A model generated the notes under the pieces. That model ran no database searches and had not been told where the DNA came from. It saw nothing but the letters and a program-made list of their open reading frames with translations. A program made the translations under genes and the position numbers. This document shows positions 1 to 10,045 of a DNA stretch of 64,000 nucleotides, piece after piece. The stretch's first letter is position 1, and each line of letters starts with the position of its first letter. Source of the DNA: Chaetoderma sp. LZ-2023a (taxonomy: Eukaryota > Mollusca > Caudofoveata > Chaetodermatida > Chaetodermatidae); assembly GCA_034401795.1 (NCBI GenBank), contig CM067369.1, positions 186,796,742 to 186,860,741 of the forward strand, given 5' to 3'.

Positions 1-2
1 TT

Positions 3-458
3 CTACCTAGGATTAATTTCTTGTCTAAAAATCAGTCATTGAAATATCCAGGTCAACCTATTTTTTTGCCATCTTTAACTAGATATGATCCTAATTCTAA
101 AGTATGGTGCCCCGTACGGGCGCTGCTCCGGTACAAACAGCGTACTTCGGAGTGGCGTACCGACCAGTCAGCGTTATGGTTGTCATATATTGAACCCCAT
201 GGTAGGGCGTCTAAGGACACCATTTCTAGGTGGATTGTGGAATGTATTCAATTTTGTCACAAATCCGCCACCGGGCGACAGGTTGACGTGGCCAAGGCTC
301 ACAGTGTCCGCGGTGTCGTGACATCCACTGCCCTTTTTAATGGGGTCCCTGTGGATGATATTATGTCAGTGGCTCAGTGGCACTGTGAGTCTAGTTTTAC
401 AGACCATTACCTCCGTGACACCTCTAACCCTCTCGCCTTGTCGATTTTGAAACAATAA
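3..458 (+). CDS. Tyrosine recombinase, C-terminal part (DIRS copy 1)
   Basis: This is the C-terminal catalytic part of the DIRS YR, which integrates the circular DNA form of the element. The frame is open from the window edge to the TAA at 456-458. It contains the HSVRG box (catalytic His and Arg), the QWHC segment in the position of the third basic residue, and the DHYL nucleophile tyrosine. The catalytic Arg box of the N-terminal half lies upstream of the window. No lesion is visible in this part. Confidence 0.9.
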   Translation, partial: LPRINFLSKNQSLKYPGQPIFLPSLTRYDPNSKVWCPVRALLRYKQRTSEWRTDQSALWLSYIEPHGRASKDTISRWIVECIQFCHKSATGRQVDVAKAHSVRGVVTSTALFNGVPVDDIMSVAQWHCESSFTDHYLRDTSNPLALSILKQ

Positions 459-591
459 CCGCTTTATGTTTGTGAAGAGTGCCTCCGCATTGCTTATATA
501 CTTCGCCATTCAGCGACGGTGACAACCACTTGTCGGGACTGTATCATCCTTCTCTGCTGGAGTCATGATGACAGCTTCCTAGGACAACAAG

Positions 592-687
592 GTCAGTCTT
601 GTTCATGTGTTGTTCATTGTTTGTATTGTCACGTTACCCAGTGTTATTAATATGGTGATGGTTTATGTGGGTTGTGGTTCTTTATAG
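592..687 (+). other. Putative 3' intron of DIRS copy 1
   Basis: A candidate 96-nt intron lies 133 nt after the recombinase stop, with donor AAG|GTCAGT and acceptor TTTATAG|AG. The same donor and acceptor positions occur in every copy and in the divergent family at 38279-38366. Confidence 0.5.
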
Positions 688-985
688 AGAGTATACGAAA
701 ATGGAGCCTTTTCGTCTCTGTCCTATAGTACTTAGCACTAGTACGAAGAGAGCGTGTAGGACATTGAGGTCATTTAATCTTCCTCCCAAGGGAGGGGGGG
801 GAGCGCATATGACAAATCGGTCATCTCTCAGGCATCGGTTGTGTTATCCGATGGTTTATCAAATCCTGACTGTGTTTTCACACAGTTTCAGACGTCATAA
901 GTGCCTTAAAACGCTTGAAAGCGTATAGGGAAGAGCTGGTCTTTTGACCTCGCCTCCCTCCCGCCAGATTCACTTTCGAATTCTG

Positions 986-1087
986 GCAATATCAAAAGTA
1001 TTAGGGAGGTAAGTATACTCTTGATGTGAAATAAACGAAATCTAGGATTTCTTTTTTCACGAGAGAGTTGATACTTACCTCCCTAGA
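986..1087 (+). repeat. ICR of DIRS copy 1
   Basis: Internal complementary region. Its left half is the reverse complement of the element's left end and its right half the reverse complement of the right end, so it mirrors the junction of a circularised element. The two halves meet at TGAAATAAACG. Confidence 0.85.
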
Positions 1088-1152
1088 TACTGACCCGGCC
1101 TCTCCGCCCCACAGAGGCTCGGTCTTCAGGCTCTTGGTAGTTGCATGTGTTA

Positions 1153-1368
1153 GCCAATAAATGAGCCAGAGGAAGTAGTAGTCGGCGCATGCGCGGTGGT
1201 GGGGCGAGCATCCGCCGGACTACCTCTGACTCCCTGCCCAGTAGGGGCACCTAACTGTTTTTAATCTGAGTGTTTTATTGAGTGAAAGCCGATATTTAGC
1301 AATATCAAAAGTATTAGGGAGGTAAGTATCAACTCTCTCGTGAAAAAAGAAATCCTAGATTTCGTTTA
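1153..1368 (+). repeat. Right inverted terminal repeat, DIRS copy 1
   Basis: Inverse of the left terminal repeat seen in the other copies, plus a unique tail of about 40 nt after GGTAAGTAT that is absent from the left repeat. It includes an AATAAA hexamer just inside its inner edge and the GCGCATGCGC palindrome. Confidence 0.9.
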
Positions 1369-2253
1369 GTTACGTAGTTGATTATGATGTCATATGTTTG
1401 ATGGATAAACTGGAAAGGTCCATTACATCACTTGTTAGCCAATGTCACAATCAACATCATGTAGCTGTGTCATTTGTACAGATTGTGAGTGATTTGTACA
1501 TGTACATCTTAGAAAAATTTACAATTTAATATCCCTGTCAAATTAGTTTCAAAATATTCAACAGCTTACACGTATAGTTACCGTGAAATTGGAATTCTGG
1601 GAATTCAGTGCTCATGGTGTATAAATTTATTCAAATACTTAGCGACGTTGGTGTAGCTTAGCTAGGAATGCTGTGGCATATCTAGAAAGTGGTGTGGCAA
1701 AATATAAATGATGTTGCATACCTAGAAATGGATCCCTCTGTTCCTGTAATGGCTTCTGTCATCAATGGTTTTGAGTGTCAGTAAACAGGAAGGTGCTTTT
1801 ATTGCACTGTGTGTTTGTGGTGTGTATACTATTCCTATTAGATAATCAGACTGCCTATGAACTGTTTGCATACATGTCTGTCAGGAGAGAATAATGAGAT
1901 AACACAAATACTATTTTTCTACCTGATTTATAAAGATTTACCACTTTCAACCTACCTACCAGGTATGACAATTTCTTTACGATGCGAGGATTATTTTGTT
2001 GAATATTTCAACATTAATTTGAATGGAAGCTGGTGTTGCCTATTTAGGCAGTAACGTGTTCCAGTCAAAATTATGCTCAAAATGTTTACCAGCACTCAAG
2101 CTTCTAGGAATGTCCAACCTATTGGATGGTTTCATGATTTCTCTGAACCGTCAATTCTTATTTGTGTGTGATTCCGGTGGAAGTGGATGTATATGGATTT
2201 CAATGTTGAAAATGTTAGTTATCACTGATGCTGACTGTTTATTGTTTGTCTAG
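1369..2253 (+). other. Host intron with decayed hairpin repeats
   Basis: No gene is seen. The stretch 1525-1760 holds one half of the common hairpin repeat (CAAAATATTCAACAG and its usual flank with TTAGCTAG). A decayed full hairpin lies at about 1999-2090. The segment 1381-1430 matches the repeat seen beside copy 4 at 39158. Confidence 0.6.
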
Positions 2254-2323
2254 GTACATGCTGTGACAGCTGCCGGTGTGGGAGAAGGAAGTGATATCCT
2301 TATTGTGAGAACAAGTATAGGAG
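2254..2323 (+). CDS. RPTP exon a: end of a fibronectin III repeat
   Basis: Acceptor TTTGTCTAG and donor GAG|GTAGGC define 70 nt, entered in phase 0 and left in phase 1. The peptide VHAVTAAGVGEGSD is the typical F-G strand of a fibronectin type III domain, with V-A-x-x-A-G-x-G-x-S spacing. This is the first exon of the host gene visible here. Upstream exons, which would carry the signal peptide and further ectodomain, lie before the window. The exon was found by joining phases with exon b rather than from an isolated ORF. Confidence 0.8.
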
Positions 2324-3578
2324 GTAGGCTTAAAAACAGATCATTGTTAATGTGCTACCTCAGTTTACAGGCTTGTTTTTAGATGATTGTATGATTACTG
2401 TTTTTTGCAGCTGTGGTAGTAGATCCCTCCTACAGCTGCAATCAGTCTTTGCGTTTGACTACTGTGTCTTGTCCTCAGCCATGTAGCTGGTGCTTTCTTA
2501 CCATTGTTAATCAGTTAGTCTCTGAACAATGATATGATCTGTATTAAATCCATACCTATAAGCAGTATTATCTGTTAAATTTTAATTAGGTATGTTGCTC
2601 TATTACATTTATGCACTTCTTTAATCTATTTAAATTTATAAACACTGATAAATATATGAACAAATTATATATTTCAATTAAATAAACAAGTGCATAAATG
2701 TACTAGAACATCATATTTAGTTTAAATTTAACAGTTATAAATATTATATGGGGTAAACAGGTGTATATGTTTGTTGATAAGCTGTGCTTTTCCTGAAAAC
2801 ATATTTATACCATTAAACCTTACAGTCCAAAAAGGAGAAATTCTATTTCATGTAAGGAATCTCTGGTGAATATTTTGAAACTAATTTGACTGGCCACTGT
2901 TGCAGAAGCTTTCTAGTATAGTTGTCTTGAAATCGAGACACTGGAATTTTATTTGTTAATTGTCTCGCCACTGATTTAGACCAAGGTCACAGTGACCCTG
3001 ACATTGTGACCTCAACGTTATTGTGATGCTTCTCAATGATATATTTAACCATATATCCAAAATTTAATTCCATATCATAAGGAATTGTGAAGGATAAGAT
3101 ATTTTGTTAAATGCAAAAACTTAATTTTTGCAAACAGAATTTGCTACAAGGTCACAGTAACCTTGCTCTTTGCTGTTGTGACATCAATGCCCCACCCATA
3201 CTGCTTCCTAAACAACGGAAAATTCATATTAATAGAGATAACTAATCGTGAAAAACAAGTTGATGTTTTGATAAGCGCAAAACCTTAATGTTGACAGAAA
3301 AGTTATATCTATGCTAATTTGATATCATTATTTTTTACTTTATGACCCGTAGATTTTAATAATTCATCAATTATTTTCATTAATCATCATCTTAGCATTA
3401 TTTCTGCTCCCCTTATGTTTCGGCTCCTGCTCATTTTGGAAATTGTGCTGCTGTAAGTTCTGCAAAGCAACAGCCTTCAACTGCACTATTTTATATATGG
3501 ACATGAGTTGTAAATCCGAATGTATTATGCTGATGCTTATCAACAGAAGGTGAATTTCAATGAAATTGTGTTTTAAAG
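2324..3578 (+). other. Host intron
   Basis: No gene is seen. It contains an inverted-repeat element at 2572-2734 and one arm of the common hairpin repeat near 2868-2905. The rest is AT-rich unique-looking intron. Confidence 0.6.
2572..2734. repeat. Long inverted repeat, MITE-like
   Basis: Arms of roughly 55 bp, from CTGTTAAATTT at the left to AAATTTAACAG at the right, share the core TACATTTATGCACTT in inverted form. A loop of about 50 nt separates them. No coding capacity is seen. A small non-autonomous DNA element is likely, but target duplications are not clear. Confidence 0.6.
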
Positions 3579-3685
3579 TTCCAGGTTCTGTATCATCTCT
3601 GAAGAACACAAGTCGAAATGAAGACGAAATAGAACTTAGCTGGAAGCCACCCAAACAACTCGGTCAAAGTTTGCTATATTATACA
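3579..3685 (+). CDS. RPTP exon b: start of a fibronectin III repeat
   Basis: The acceptor ends TTTTAAAG and the donor is ACA|GTAAGT. The 107 nt are entered in phase 1 and left in phase 0. The peptide runs from VPGSVSSL through IELSWKPP to LLYYT, a canonical fibronectin III A-to-C strand pattern with the core Trp and the Y-x-V/I position. The reading continues directly into exon c (YT then ITCRP). Copy 2 of the DIRS element lies in the intron that follows. Confidence 0.85.
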
Positions 3686-3790
3686 GTAAGTTTACTAGAA
3701 ACCAATGCCATAACTTATCCCTTACAACTAATTCGTATTTTGGACTAAGATCTTGGAGAGGTTAGGGGGCGAAGTCAAAAGGTTAACCCC

Positions 3791-3983
3791 TTTCACATCA
3801 AGAGTATACTTACCTCCCTAATACTTTTGATATTGCTAAATATCGGCTTTCACTCAATAAAACACTCAGATTAAAAACAGTTAGGTGCCCCTACTGGGCA
3901 GGGAGTCAGAGGTAGTCCGGCGGATGCTCGCCCCACCACCGCGCATGCGCCGACTACTACTTCCTCTTTGCTCATTTATTGGC
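3791..3983 (+). repeat. Left inverted terminal repeat, DIRS copy 2
   Basis: Reverse complement of the inner part of 10608-10823. It contains inverted TTAGGGAGGTAAGTAT near the tip, the block GGTGCCCCTACTGGGCAG, the NRF-1-like GCGCATGCGC at 3941-3950, and an ETS-like TTCC at 3961. It probably includes the promoter, since gag exon 1 starts 90 bp inside it. Confidence 0.92.
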
Positions 3984-4073
3984 AAAGGGTTACATGCGGT
4001 TTTGTGATTTTCATACTTTTCTGCGCGTTGCCTTGTTTTTCGCTCACGTTTGACGTTTATTTTTGGTGGAAGC

Positions 4074-4124
4074 ATGTCGGAAAGGGAGGATTCGCCTCTA
4101 GAAGGAGCGGGATCGCTTTATCAG
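4074..4124 (+). CDS. gag-like ORF, exon 1 (DIRS copy 2)
   Basis: A 17-codon first exon (MSEREDSPLEGAGSLYQ) ends at CAG|GTGAAT in phase 0. It joins in frame to the acceptor at 4892, giving a 4125-4892 intron. The intron holds no other supported exon, although it contains a CRE-like TGACGTCA and a second acceptor-like site near 4269. The peptide is unchanged in copies 3, 5 and 6. The divergent copy 4 has a different short peptide at the same place with the same phase, which supports real splicing. Confidence 0.65.
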
Positions 4125-4892
4125 GTGAATTCTTTGATATGCTAGCGTGTTTTGTCCCGGTTTAATGTATTTCCGGGACTCGCGCTTACCGTGATTAGCG
4201 CCTGATTATGTTGGGTTTTTACAACATGGTGCTTCATATGTCTCATTTCTCTTTGTGTTTTGTCCACAGGTATCGCATAGAAGCTTTGGTGGACTTTTCG
4301 GCACAAGAGGATATGTTTTCTCTCCACCACGGTTCCATTTCCTACTAATACTGTTAGGTTATCTAACCAAAAGATCTATGTTCAGTGAGTTGGAGGCCTG
4401 TTATAAAGGTCTTCTCACTTTGCCCTCTTGCTCCAATTCCTTCCCCTGAGGTGGAGAGAATGTAGAGGCGTACTATGGTGGAGTTCTCCGGTTCATCACG
4501 TTGGATGGTTTGTCTATACAAGGATCAGGTATCTAATTATAATGTAAACAAAAGGGGAGATAATTTCCCTTTTTGCCAATACTAGAATTGGAAGGAGTTA
4601 TCTCTGTATATCTGATTGTTGTGTACTCGAAATGCCAATTCAACGGAAATGTTCCGTTTTACTTATACAATTCGTTCTTGCTCTTGGTGCTTGTTGCGGA
4701 TCGATTAATTTGGTCACGAGAGTGATGACGTCATAATCGGCCTTGGCCTTTTTATTAACAATTAACGTTTTGTCCATGGCTGGTTCTTCTTGATTTCTGA
4801 TCTTGATGATCCTGTCCTCTCTTTTTAGTTGGTTTTGAGTTTGCTAACCTTAACTATCTTGCTCATTGTCCCTGTCCTTTGTCCTGTTTCAG

Positions 4893-6941
4893 AGACCTGG
4901 TTGCCCGTCCTGCGGGAGGTTTCTGAAAAGCCGCTTCGTCCCGCACTTGTGCTTCAGCTGCAGTCCCTGTGGACCGTTGCTGAAGTGCGACGTATGTAAG
5001 CTGTGGGGGGGCGAATTAATGTCTGATTTTCTCGCATTGCAGGCAAGGGAGAAGGTAATGGAGGAAGAGAGGAAGAAGAAGGAGAAAGTGTGTAAGAAGG
5101 GTAAGAAGAAGGCCTCATCCGCGGTGGATATGGAGGCCTTCAGGTCCGAAATGTTGCAAGAGATGCAGAGGACAATAAAGGATCTGGTCCCAGAGTTGCT
5201 TCGTGGCATGCTCCCTGGGCCAGCTCCTTTGTTGTCCTCGGCATCTGCTTACGAGCAGGTGATCCCCGCCTCTGAATCCGGTCTCTTTAGGTCCGGTCCG
5301 GTTGTGGATTCAGAGGTGGCCCCTTTGTTGGGGGCAGTCCAAGGCCCTGGCAGCAGGCATGGCGCCGCGCCGAGGGGCCGTGGACAACGGTTGTTGCTGG
5401 GACCCGCGGTCTGCTCATCAGACCCCGGGTATCCGCGCGCCGAAGGTGCCAAACCCTCCTATGGCACCTTTCCTGGCCAGTCCGGGTTAGCTTTCTTTGC
5501 TGACCCGGAGTCTAATCTTTCTGGCCAGGAAGAAGAGGATCTCCTGCTGGGGTCGCCTTCTGAGGACGTGGCCATGGAATACGACGTCTGTGCACCCCTC
5601 GCGGGGAATGCAGGCGACGTGTTCCATGGTTCTACTCACGCAGGAGTAGATTTCACGGTCCAGAGGGTGTCCCCGGGCGGTGCTGTTGACCACGGATACC
5701 GCATACCTCGGCTTGCCGATGGTATGGCTGGTGCTGGTCAGACCCGTGGTAGAGCGGTGTTTACCCCGCGCTCTGCCACGGCGCCTGCTCCTGGTCAAGC
5801 CGCGGATTTTAGCATGCCTGCTCTCTCGGGCCCGCATGCTTTTCCAGGCTTGCCAGGGGTATCAGCTTACCCGCCGTCGACATCAACTGCGAGTGCTCTG
5901 GAGGAAGACGAAGGCCCTCGTCTAGTAGAGCGCTCGCAGTTAGCCACGGAGGAGGATTGGTCGGACGCTTGCCAGTGGCTGGTAAGTGTTCGGCCAGATC
6001 TACCCGTGGAGCTGCCGGCTAGCCAGCGTGACCATAGGCCGTGGTTAGCTGGTAGGCCGGCGGCTACCGCTATGCCATCTCTGCCGCTTGCTGAGCATGT
6101 CGTGGACATGTTCGAAGCGGCAGAGGCGTCCATTAAGGTGAATGGACGTCTCGCGAAGGCCCCTCGCGAGGTGGCGAAGCGGTGCCGCATCGTGCCCCTG
6201 GATTACCAGCGGTACGGTGTGGTGCCAAAGCCGAGCGTTGATGATCGCGCGGCTTTGGGCGAAGATGCGCGGCCGGGCTCCCGTTCTGACACGGGAGTCT
6301 TGTGCTCGAACGCGTTGCGTTCGGCAAATGCCGCGCTGCGGGATGCGGAGGAGAGTGGGAGAGCGTCGATTGCCGCTCTATCCCACGTTTCCCAGCTGCT
6401 ACAAGGGGTGGTAGCGGCTTCCGCATCACGCCAACCTAGCCCGGTGACAGTCCAGAGAGCCATTCAGGATGGTATCAACCTGGCTTTGGACTGTTTGACG
6501 CGGGCGGTAACCAGAAGTGTCCGGGCGAGGCGCACGTTTGCGCTTGACAATCTGTGCCCGTCCCAGGACCTGTATAATAGGCTGCTGCGGACGCCTATGA
6601 CAGGTCCTGGTCTCTTTGGAGGTGAGGGATGCAGGCACCTCCAGGAGACGGTCACTCTGGTTAATAACCAGAGGGCGCTGCGGGAACAATTTGAGGTGCT
6701 CCGGCGGGAGCGTGTTCGCGCGGCACCCCCTGCGTATCGTCCTCTGCAGGCTCGAGGTGGTGCTGGCCAGGTCAGGGGCCAGCCACCGTCGCAACGTAGG
6801 CCTAGGCCACGGGCGATTCGGCCAGCAGTGAGGGGGGCGCAGGCTCCCCAGCCGCACCCAGCCAGACAGCAGCCCGCGCACCGTGGTGCGCGCGGCGCTG
6901 GGCGGGGCGCGCGGGGATCTGGTCGCGGTAATCGGGCCTGA
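4893..6941 (+). CDS. gag-like protein, exon 2 (DIRS copy 2)
   Basis: The main exon starts after TGTTTCAG. It encodes an N-terminal zinc-binding segment (CPSC, HLCFSC, CDVC), a Lys/Glu-rich coiled-coil-like stretch, a low-complexity acidic middle, a conserved C-terminal block (DNLCPSQ, GPGLFGGEGCRHLQ) and an Arg/Gly-rich tail. Such ORFs in DIRS elements are taken to be capsid or nucleic-acid-binding proteins. This is inferred from position and composition, not from a recognised domain. The frame is intact, with 7 G in the homopolymer after the zinc finger. The stop TGA is at 6939-6941, inside the start of the RT frame. Confidence 0.8.
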   Translation, partial: RPGCPSCGRFLKSRFVPHLCFSCSPCGPLLKCDVCKLWGGELMSDFLALQAREKVMEEERKKKEKVCKKGKKKASSAVDMEAFRSEMLQEMQRTIKDLVPELLRGMLPGPAPLLSSASAYEQVIPASESGLFRSGPVVDSEVAPLLGAVQGPGSRHGAAPRGRGQRLLLGPAVCSSDPGYPRAEGAKPSYGTFPGQSGLAFFADPESNLSGQEEEDLLLGSPSEDVAMEYDVCAPLAGNAGDVFHGSTHAGVDFTVQRVSPGGAVDHGYRIPRLADGMAGAGQTRGRAVFTPRSATAPAPGQAADFSMPALSGPHAFPGLPGVSAYPPSTSTASALEEDEGPRLVERSQLATEEDWSDACQWLVSVRPDLPVELPASQRDHRPWLAGRPAATAMPSLPLAEHVVDMFEAAEASIKVNGRLAKAPREVAKRCRIVPLDYQRYGVVPKPSVDDRAALGEDARPGSRSDTGVLCSNALRSANAALRDAEESGRASIAALSHVSQLLQGVVAASASRQPSPVTVQRAIQDGINLALDCLTRAVTRSVRARRTFALDNLCPSQDLYNRLLRTPMTGPGLFGGEGCRHLQETVTLVNNQRALREQFEVLRRERVRAAPPAYRPLQARGGAGQVRGQPPSQRRPRPRAIRPAVRGAQAPQPHPARQQPAHRGARGAGRGARGSGRGNRA

Positions 6942-9073
6942 TGGCCTGGTTACCGCGGTGGGAACCACTCCGGTGTTGCAGGCCGAGAGAACAGTGCCAC
7001 TCTGGCCCTCCTTATGTCCACCTCTATCCCTAGGTGGACCGGTGGGCGGCCGTTTGGCCGCCCGCTTGCCAGAGTGGAAGCGGTTGACTCAGGACCGTTT
7101 AGTCTTGCGATGGCTTTCGGTCGGGTATCGTCCCGACTGGGTGACAGGCCCGCCATCGCGACTGTCTCTCGCGCCGATCTGGACTCCCATTCCACGGGAT
7201 CCGGATCAGAGGTTGTGTATAGAGGAGGAAATAAATTCCCTCATACTAAAAGAAGCCATTCAGCCGGCACAGAGGTGCCCGGGCTTCTATTCAACCCTGT
7301 TCTTAGTAACAAAAAAACACCGGAGGGTGGAGGCCGATTCTCAACCTCAAGCCGTTGAACAAGTTCATCGAGACACCCAGTTTCAAGATGGAGACTGTGC
7401 GCTCGGTGTTGGCGGGGTTAGAACGAGGGATGTGGACAGCGTCGATAGATTTGAAGGATGCTTATTTCCACATTCCCATAGAGAGGAGTTTCCGTCGATT
7501 CCTGAGATTTGCATTTCAGGGCCGGCGGTGGGAATTCAGGGTGTTACCCTTCGGAATTTCCACGGCTCCTCGGGTCTTCACCCGTGTGGTTCTCGCGATC
7601 ACTGCATACCTCCGCAGGAGAAGCATAGCAGTCCACACGTACATAGACGACTGGCTATTGAAAGCACACACCCGGGAATCGTTGTCAGCCAATCTGGAGA
7701 TTGTTTTGAAAACTCTCTCGGACTTGGGCTGGATAATCAATTTCCCGAAATCAGAGCTAACTCCATCCCAGAAGTTTGTTTACCTGGGCATGTTCTTCGA
7801 TCTGGAGACGGGGTATGTGTACCCCACTCAGGAGAGGGTTCAAGTACTCATCTCGGTAATTCAGTCGGTGTGCGACAGTCGTCATGTCCTGGCACGGGTT
7901 TACTTGAGAATGCTGGGCTTGATGGTTTCTTTGGAACCAGTCATTCCACAGGCCGCCTTGCGCAGGCGTCCGATCCAGTTGTTTCTCATGACACAGTGGA
8001 CCCAGAGTTCAGGTTCGCTGGACTCGAACGTGCCGGTGTTGGCGCCTCTGATTCACCACCTGCAATGGTGGTTGAATACAGAGAATCTCTTGCTGGGGGT
8101 TTTGCTAACCCCTCCCCACCCTCAGGTGACTGTGTATACAGATGCATCGATGGAGGGGTGGGGAGCTTGTCTGGAAGAGTCCACAGTATCAGGGCTTTGG
8201 GATCTGGATCAGTCCAAGGAACATATCAATCTACTAGAGCTAAGAGCAGTAGTCCTGGGCCTGGAACATTTCTTACAGAAAGTTCAGGGCAAGATTGTTC
8301 TAATTCGTTCAGACAACTCAACAGTAGTGACTTACATAAACCGCCAGGGCGGAACGAAGTCGCCCAGTCTCTGTATGATGACATGGGGACTGCTTTGTTG
8401 GTGCCTGGATCATGGGATCACCTTGAAAGCAGTTCATATTCCGGGGAGGTTAAATCTGCTAGCAGACTCATTGAGCCGAAGGATGAGTGTTTTACCCACG
8501 GAATGGCAACTAAATCAATGTGTGGCGGATCGTCTGTTCGACCATTGGGGGAAACCCAACATAGATTTGTTCGCGATGAAGAAGAATGCGAAGATGACAA
8601 CGTACGTCTCTCCGATTCCAGACCCAAGCGCTTTCGCAACAGATGCGTTAGCTATCAGCTGGGAGGGAATGTATGCATACGCATTCCCCCCAGCAATCCT
8701 GATTCCAAAGGTGCTTCAGAAAATCAGGCAGCAGGAGTGCCAAGTGCTTCTGATCGCCCCGGATTGGCCAAGCCGATCGTGGTATACGGATCTGCTGGAC
8801 CTTCTGGTCTGCAATCCGGTTCCGCTGCCTCTGATGGACAACCTTATCTTCCAGGGCAAGGCCCTTCACGACAATCCGTCAATGTTCCGATTGACTGCGT
8901 GGATGTTGTCAAGGAATCTAGAATTAAGGAGGGCTTTTCTGAGCAAGCGGCCATGTTTATGGCCAAAGCCAGGAGGGGGTCAACCTCCAGAGCATATAAT
9001 TATAAAATCAACAGATTTGCAGAATGGTGCTCAAAAAGATGTATTGATCCAATGGAATCATCTATTCAGGTAG
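6883..9073 (+). pseudogene. RT-RNase H ORF with a frameshift (DIRS copy 2)
   Basis: Same ORF as 46171-48360, but the A-run at 7311-7317 has seven A where the 43079 and 54054 copies have six. The shift falls between FLVTK and NTGGWRP in the fingers of the RT, before the YIDD box. Downstream the correct frame is open from 7355 to 9073, with YIDDWLLKA and all RNase H acidic residues. Upstream, 6883 onward runs into the recombinase frame, making one artificial 1009-codon ORF to 9912. A sequencing error in the homopolymer cannot be excluded. Confidence 0.85.
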
Positions 9074-9912
9074 TGGCTGATTTCCTCTGTCACCTATATG
9101 ATGCCTATAGCCTCAAGCCTAACTCTATTGCTGGTTATAAGTCAGCTTTAATGACTGTTATTCCTTGCTTGGCTAATAGGGGGAGTGATGAAGTAAGTAC
9201 ATTAAATGTATTAATTAAAGGCATGGGCAATCTAAGACCAAGGAATCCTCCACTGATTCCGTCTTGGAGTTTATCACTGGTGCTCCAGGTACTAGGTGAT
9301 AAGCCTTTTGAACCACTTAGTTCCATTTCTATGAAAATGTTAACTCTTAAAACTGTATTTTTAATTGCTGCGGCCTCGGCTAGGCGTAGGAGTGAAATTC
9401 ACGCCTTATCAGCCGAGGTTGACCGTTTTGTGGTTACAGGGGAAGGCCTTAAGCTTCTACCTAGGATTAATTTCTTGTCTAAAAATCAGTCATTGAAATA
9501 TCCAGGTCAACCTATTTTTTTGCCATCTTTAACTAGATATGATCCTAATTCTAAAGTATGGTGCCCCGTACGGGCGCTGCTCCGGTACAAACAGCGTACT
9601 TCGGAGTGGCGTACCGACCAGTCAGCGTTATGGTTGTCATATATTGAACCCCATGGTAGGGCGTCTAAGGACACCATTTCTAGGTGGATTGTGGAATGTA
9701 TTCAATTTTGTCACAAATCCGCCACCGGGCGACAGGTTGACGTGGCCAGGGCTCACAGTGTCCGCGGTGTCGTGACATCCACTGCCCTTTTTAATGGGGT
9801 CCCTGTGGATGATATTATGTCAGTGGCTCAGTGGCACTGTGAGTCTAGTTTTACAGACCATTACCTCCGTGACACCTCTAACCCTCTCGCCTTGTCGATT
9901 TTGAAACAATAA
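8953..9912 (+). CDS. Tyrosine recombinase (DIRS copy 2)
   Basis: YR that integrates the element's DNA circle. From the ATG at 8953 (MFMAKARRGSTSRAYNYK) the ORF has an N-terminal DNA-binding domain and a C-terminal catalytic domain with ARRRSEI, HSVRG, QWHC and DHYL. The frame is also open far upstream through the RT region. I chose 8953 as the first in-frame Met before the conserved domain. It overlaps the end of the RT frame by about 120 bp. No lesion is seen. Confidence 0.85.
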   Translation: MFMAKARRGSTSRAYNYKINRFAEWCSKRCIDPMESSIQVVADFLCHLYDAYSLKPNSIAGYKSALMTVIPCLANRGSDEVSTLNVLIKGMGNLRPRNPPLIPSWSLSLVLQVLGDKPFEPLSSISMKMLTLKTVFLIAAASARRRSEIHALSAEVDRFVVTGEGLKLLPRINFLSKNQSLKYPGQPIFLPSLTRYDPNSKVWCPVRALLRYKQRTSEWRTDQSALWLSYIEPHGRASKDTISRWIVECIQFCHKSATGRQVDVARAHSVRGVVTSTALFNGVPVDDIMSVAQWHCESSFTDHYLRDTSNPLALSILKQ

Positions 9913-10045
9913 CCGCTTTATGTTTGTGAAGAGTGCCTCCGCATTGCTTATATACTTCGCCATTCAGCGACGGTGACAACCACTTGTCGGGACTGTATCA
10001 TCCTTCTCTACTGGATTCATGATGACAGCTTCCTAGGACAACAAG

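Larger units (their letters stand above)
1..1368 (+). mobile_element. DIRS-type retrotransposon copy 1 (3' part only)
   Basis: The window opens inside the tyrosine recombinase ORF of a DIRS element. The visible part holds the recombinase C-terminus, a short 3' intron, the ICR and the right inverted terminal repeat. The right end was set where all copies stop matching, after CGTTTA at 1368. The sequence is almost the same as the corresponding part of the 43079 copy; for example, both read TCTCTGCTGGAGTCATG downstream of the recombinase where the other copies differ. Its sense orientation matches the host gene. The 5' part lies outside the window. Confidence 0.93.

Noticed and set aside
4270-4400. 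A possible middle coding exon of gag after CCACAG|GTATCG, ending at CA|GTGAGT
   Set aside because: Its frame is not kept between copies (copy 3 has a 1-base loss, copy 6 a different length) and in copy 2 it would not join the main gag exon in frame. It may be a non-coding or alternative exon.
4990-5041. A mini-intron GTATGT...TTGCAG inside the gag zinc-binding segment
   Set aside because: Splice-like sites exist and would keep frame, but removal would destroy the CDVC pair, and copy 4 lacks the donor.
6426-6968. Long minus-strand ORFs opposite gag (for example 180 codons here, 238 codons at 20796-21512)
   Set aside because: They mirror GC-rich gag codons, have no domain features and vary with gag. 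I treat them as shadows.
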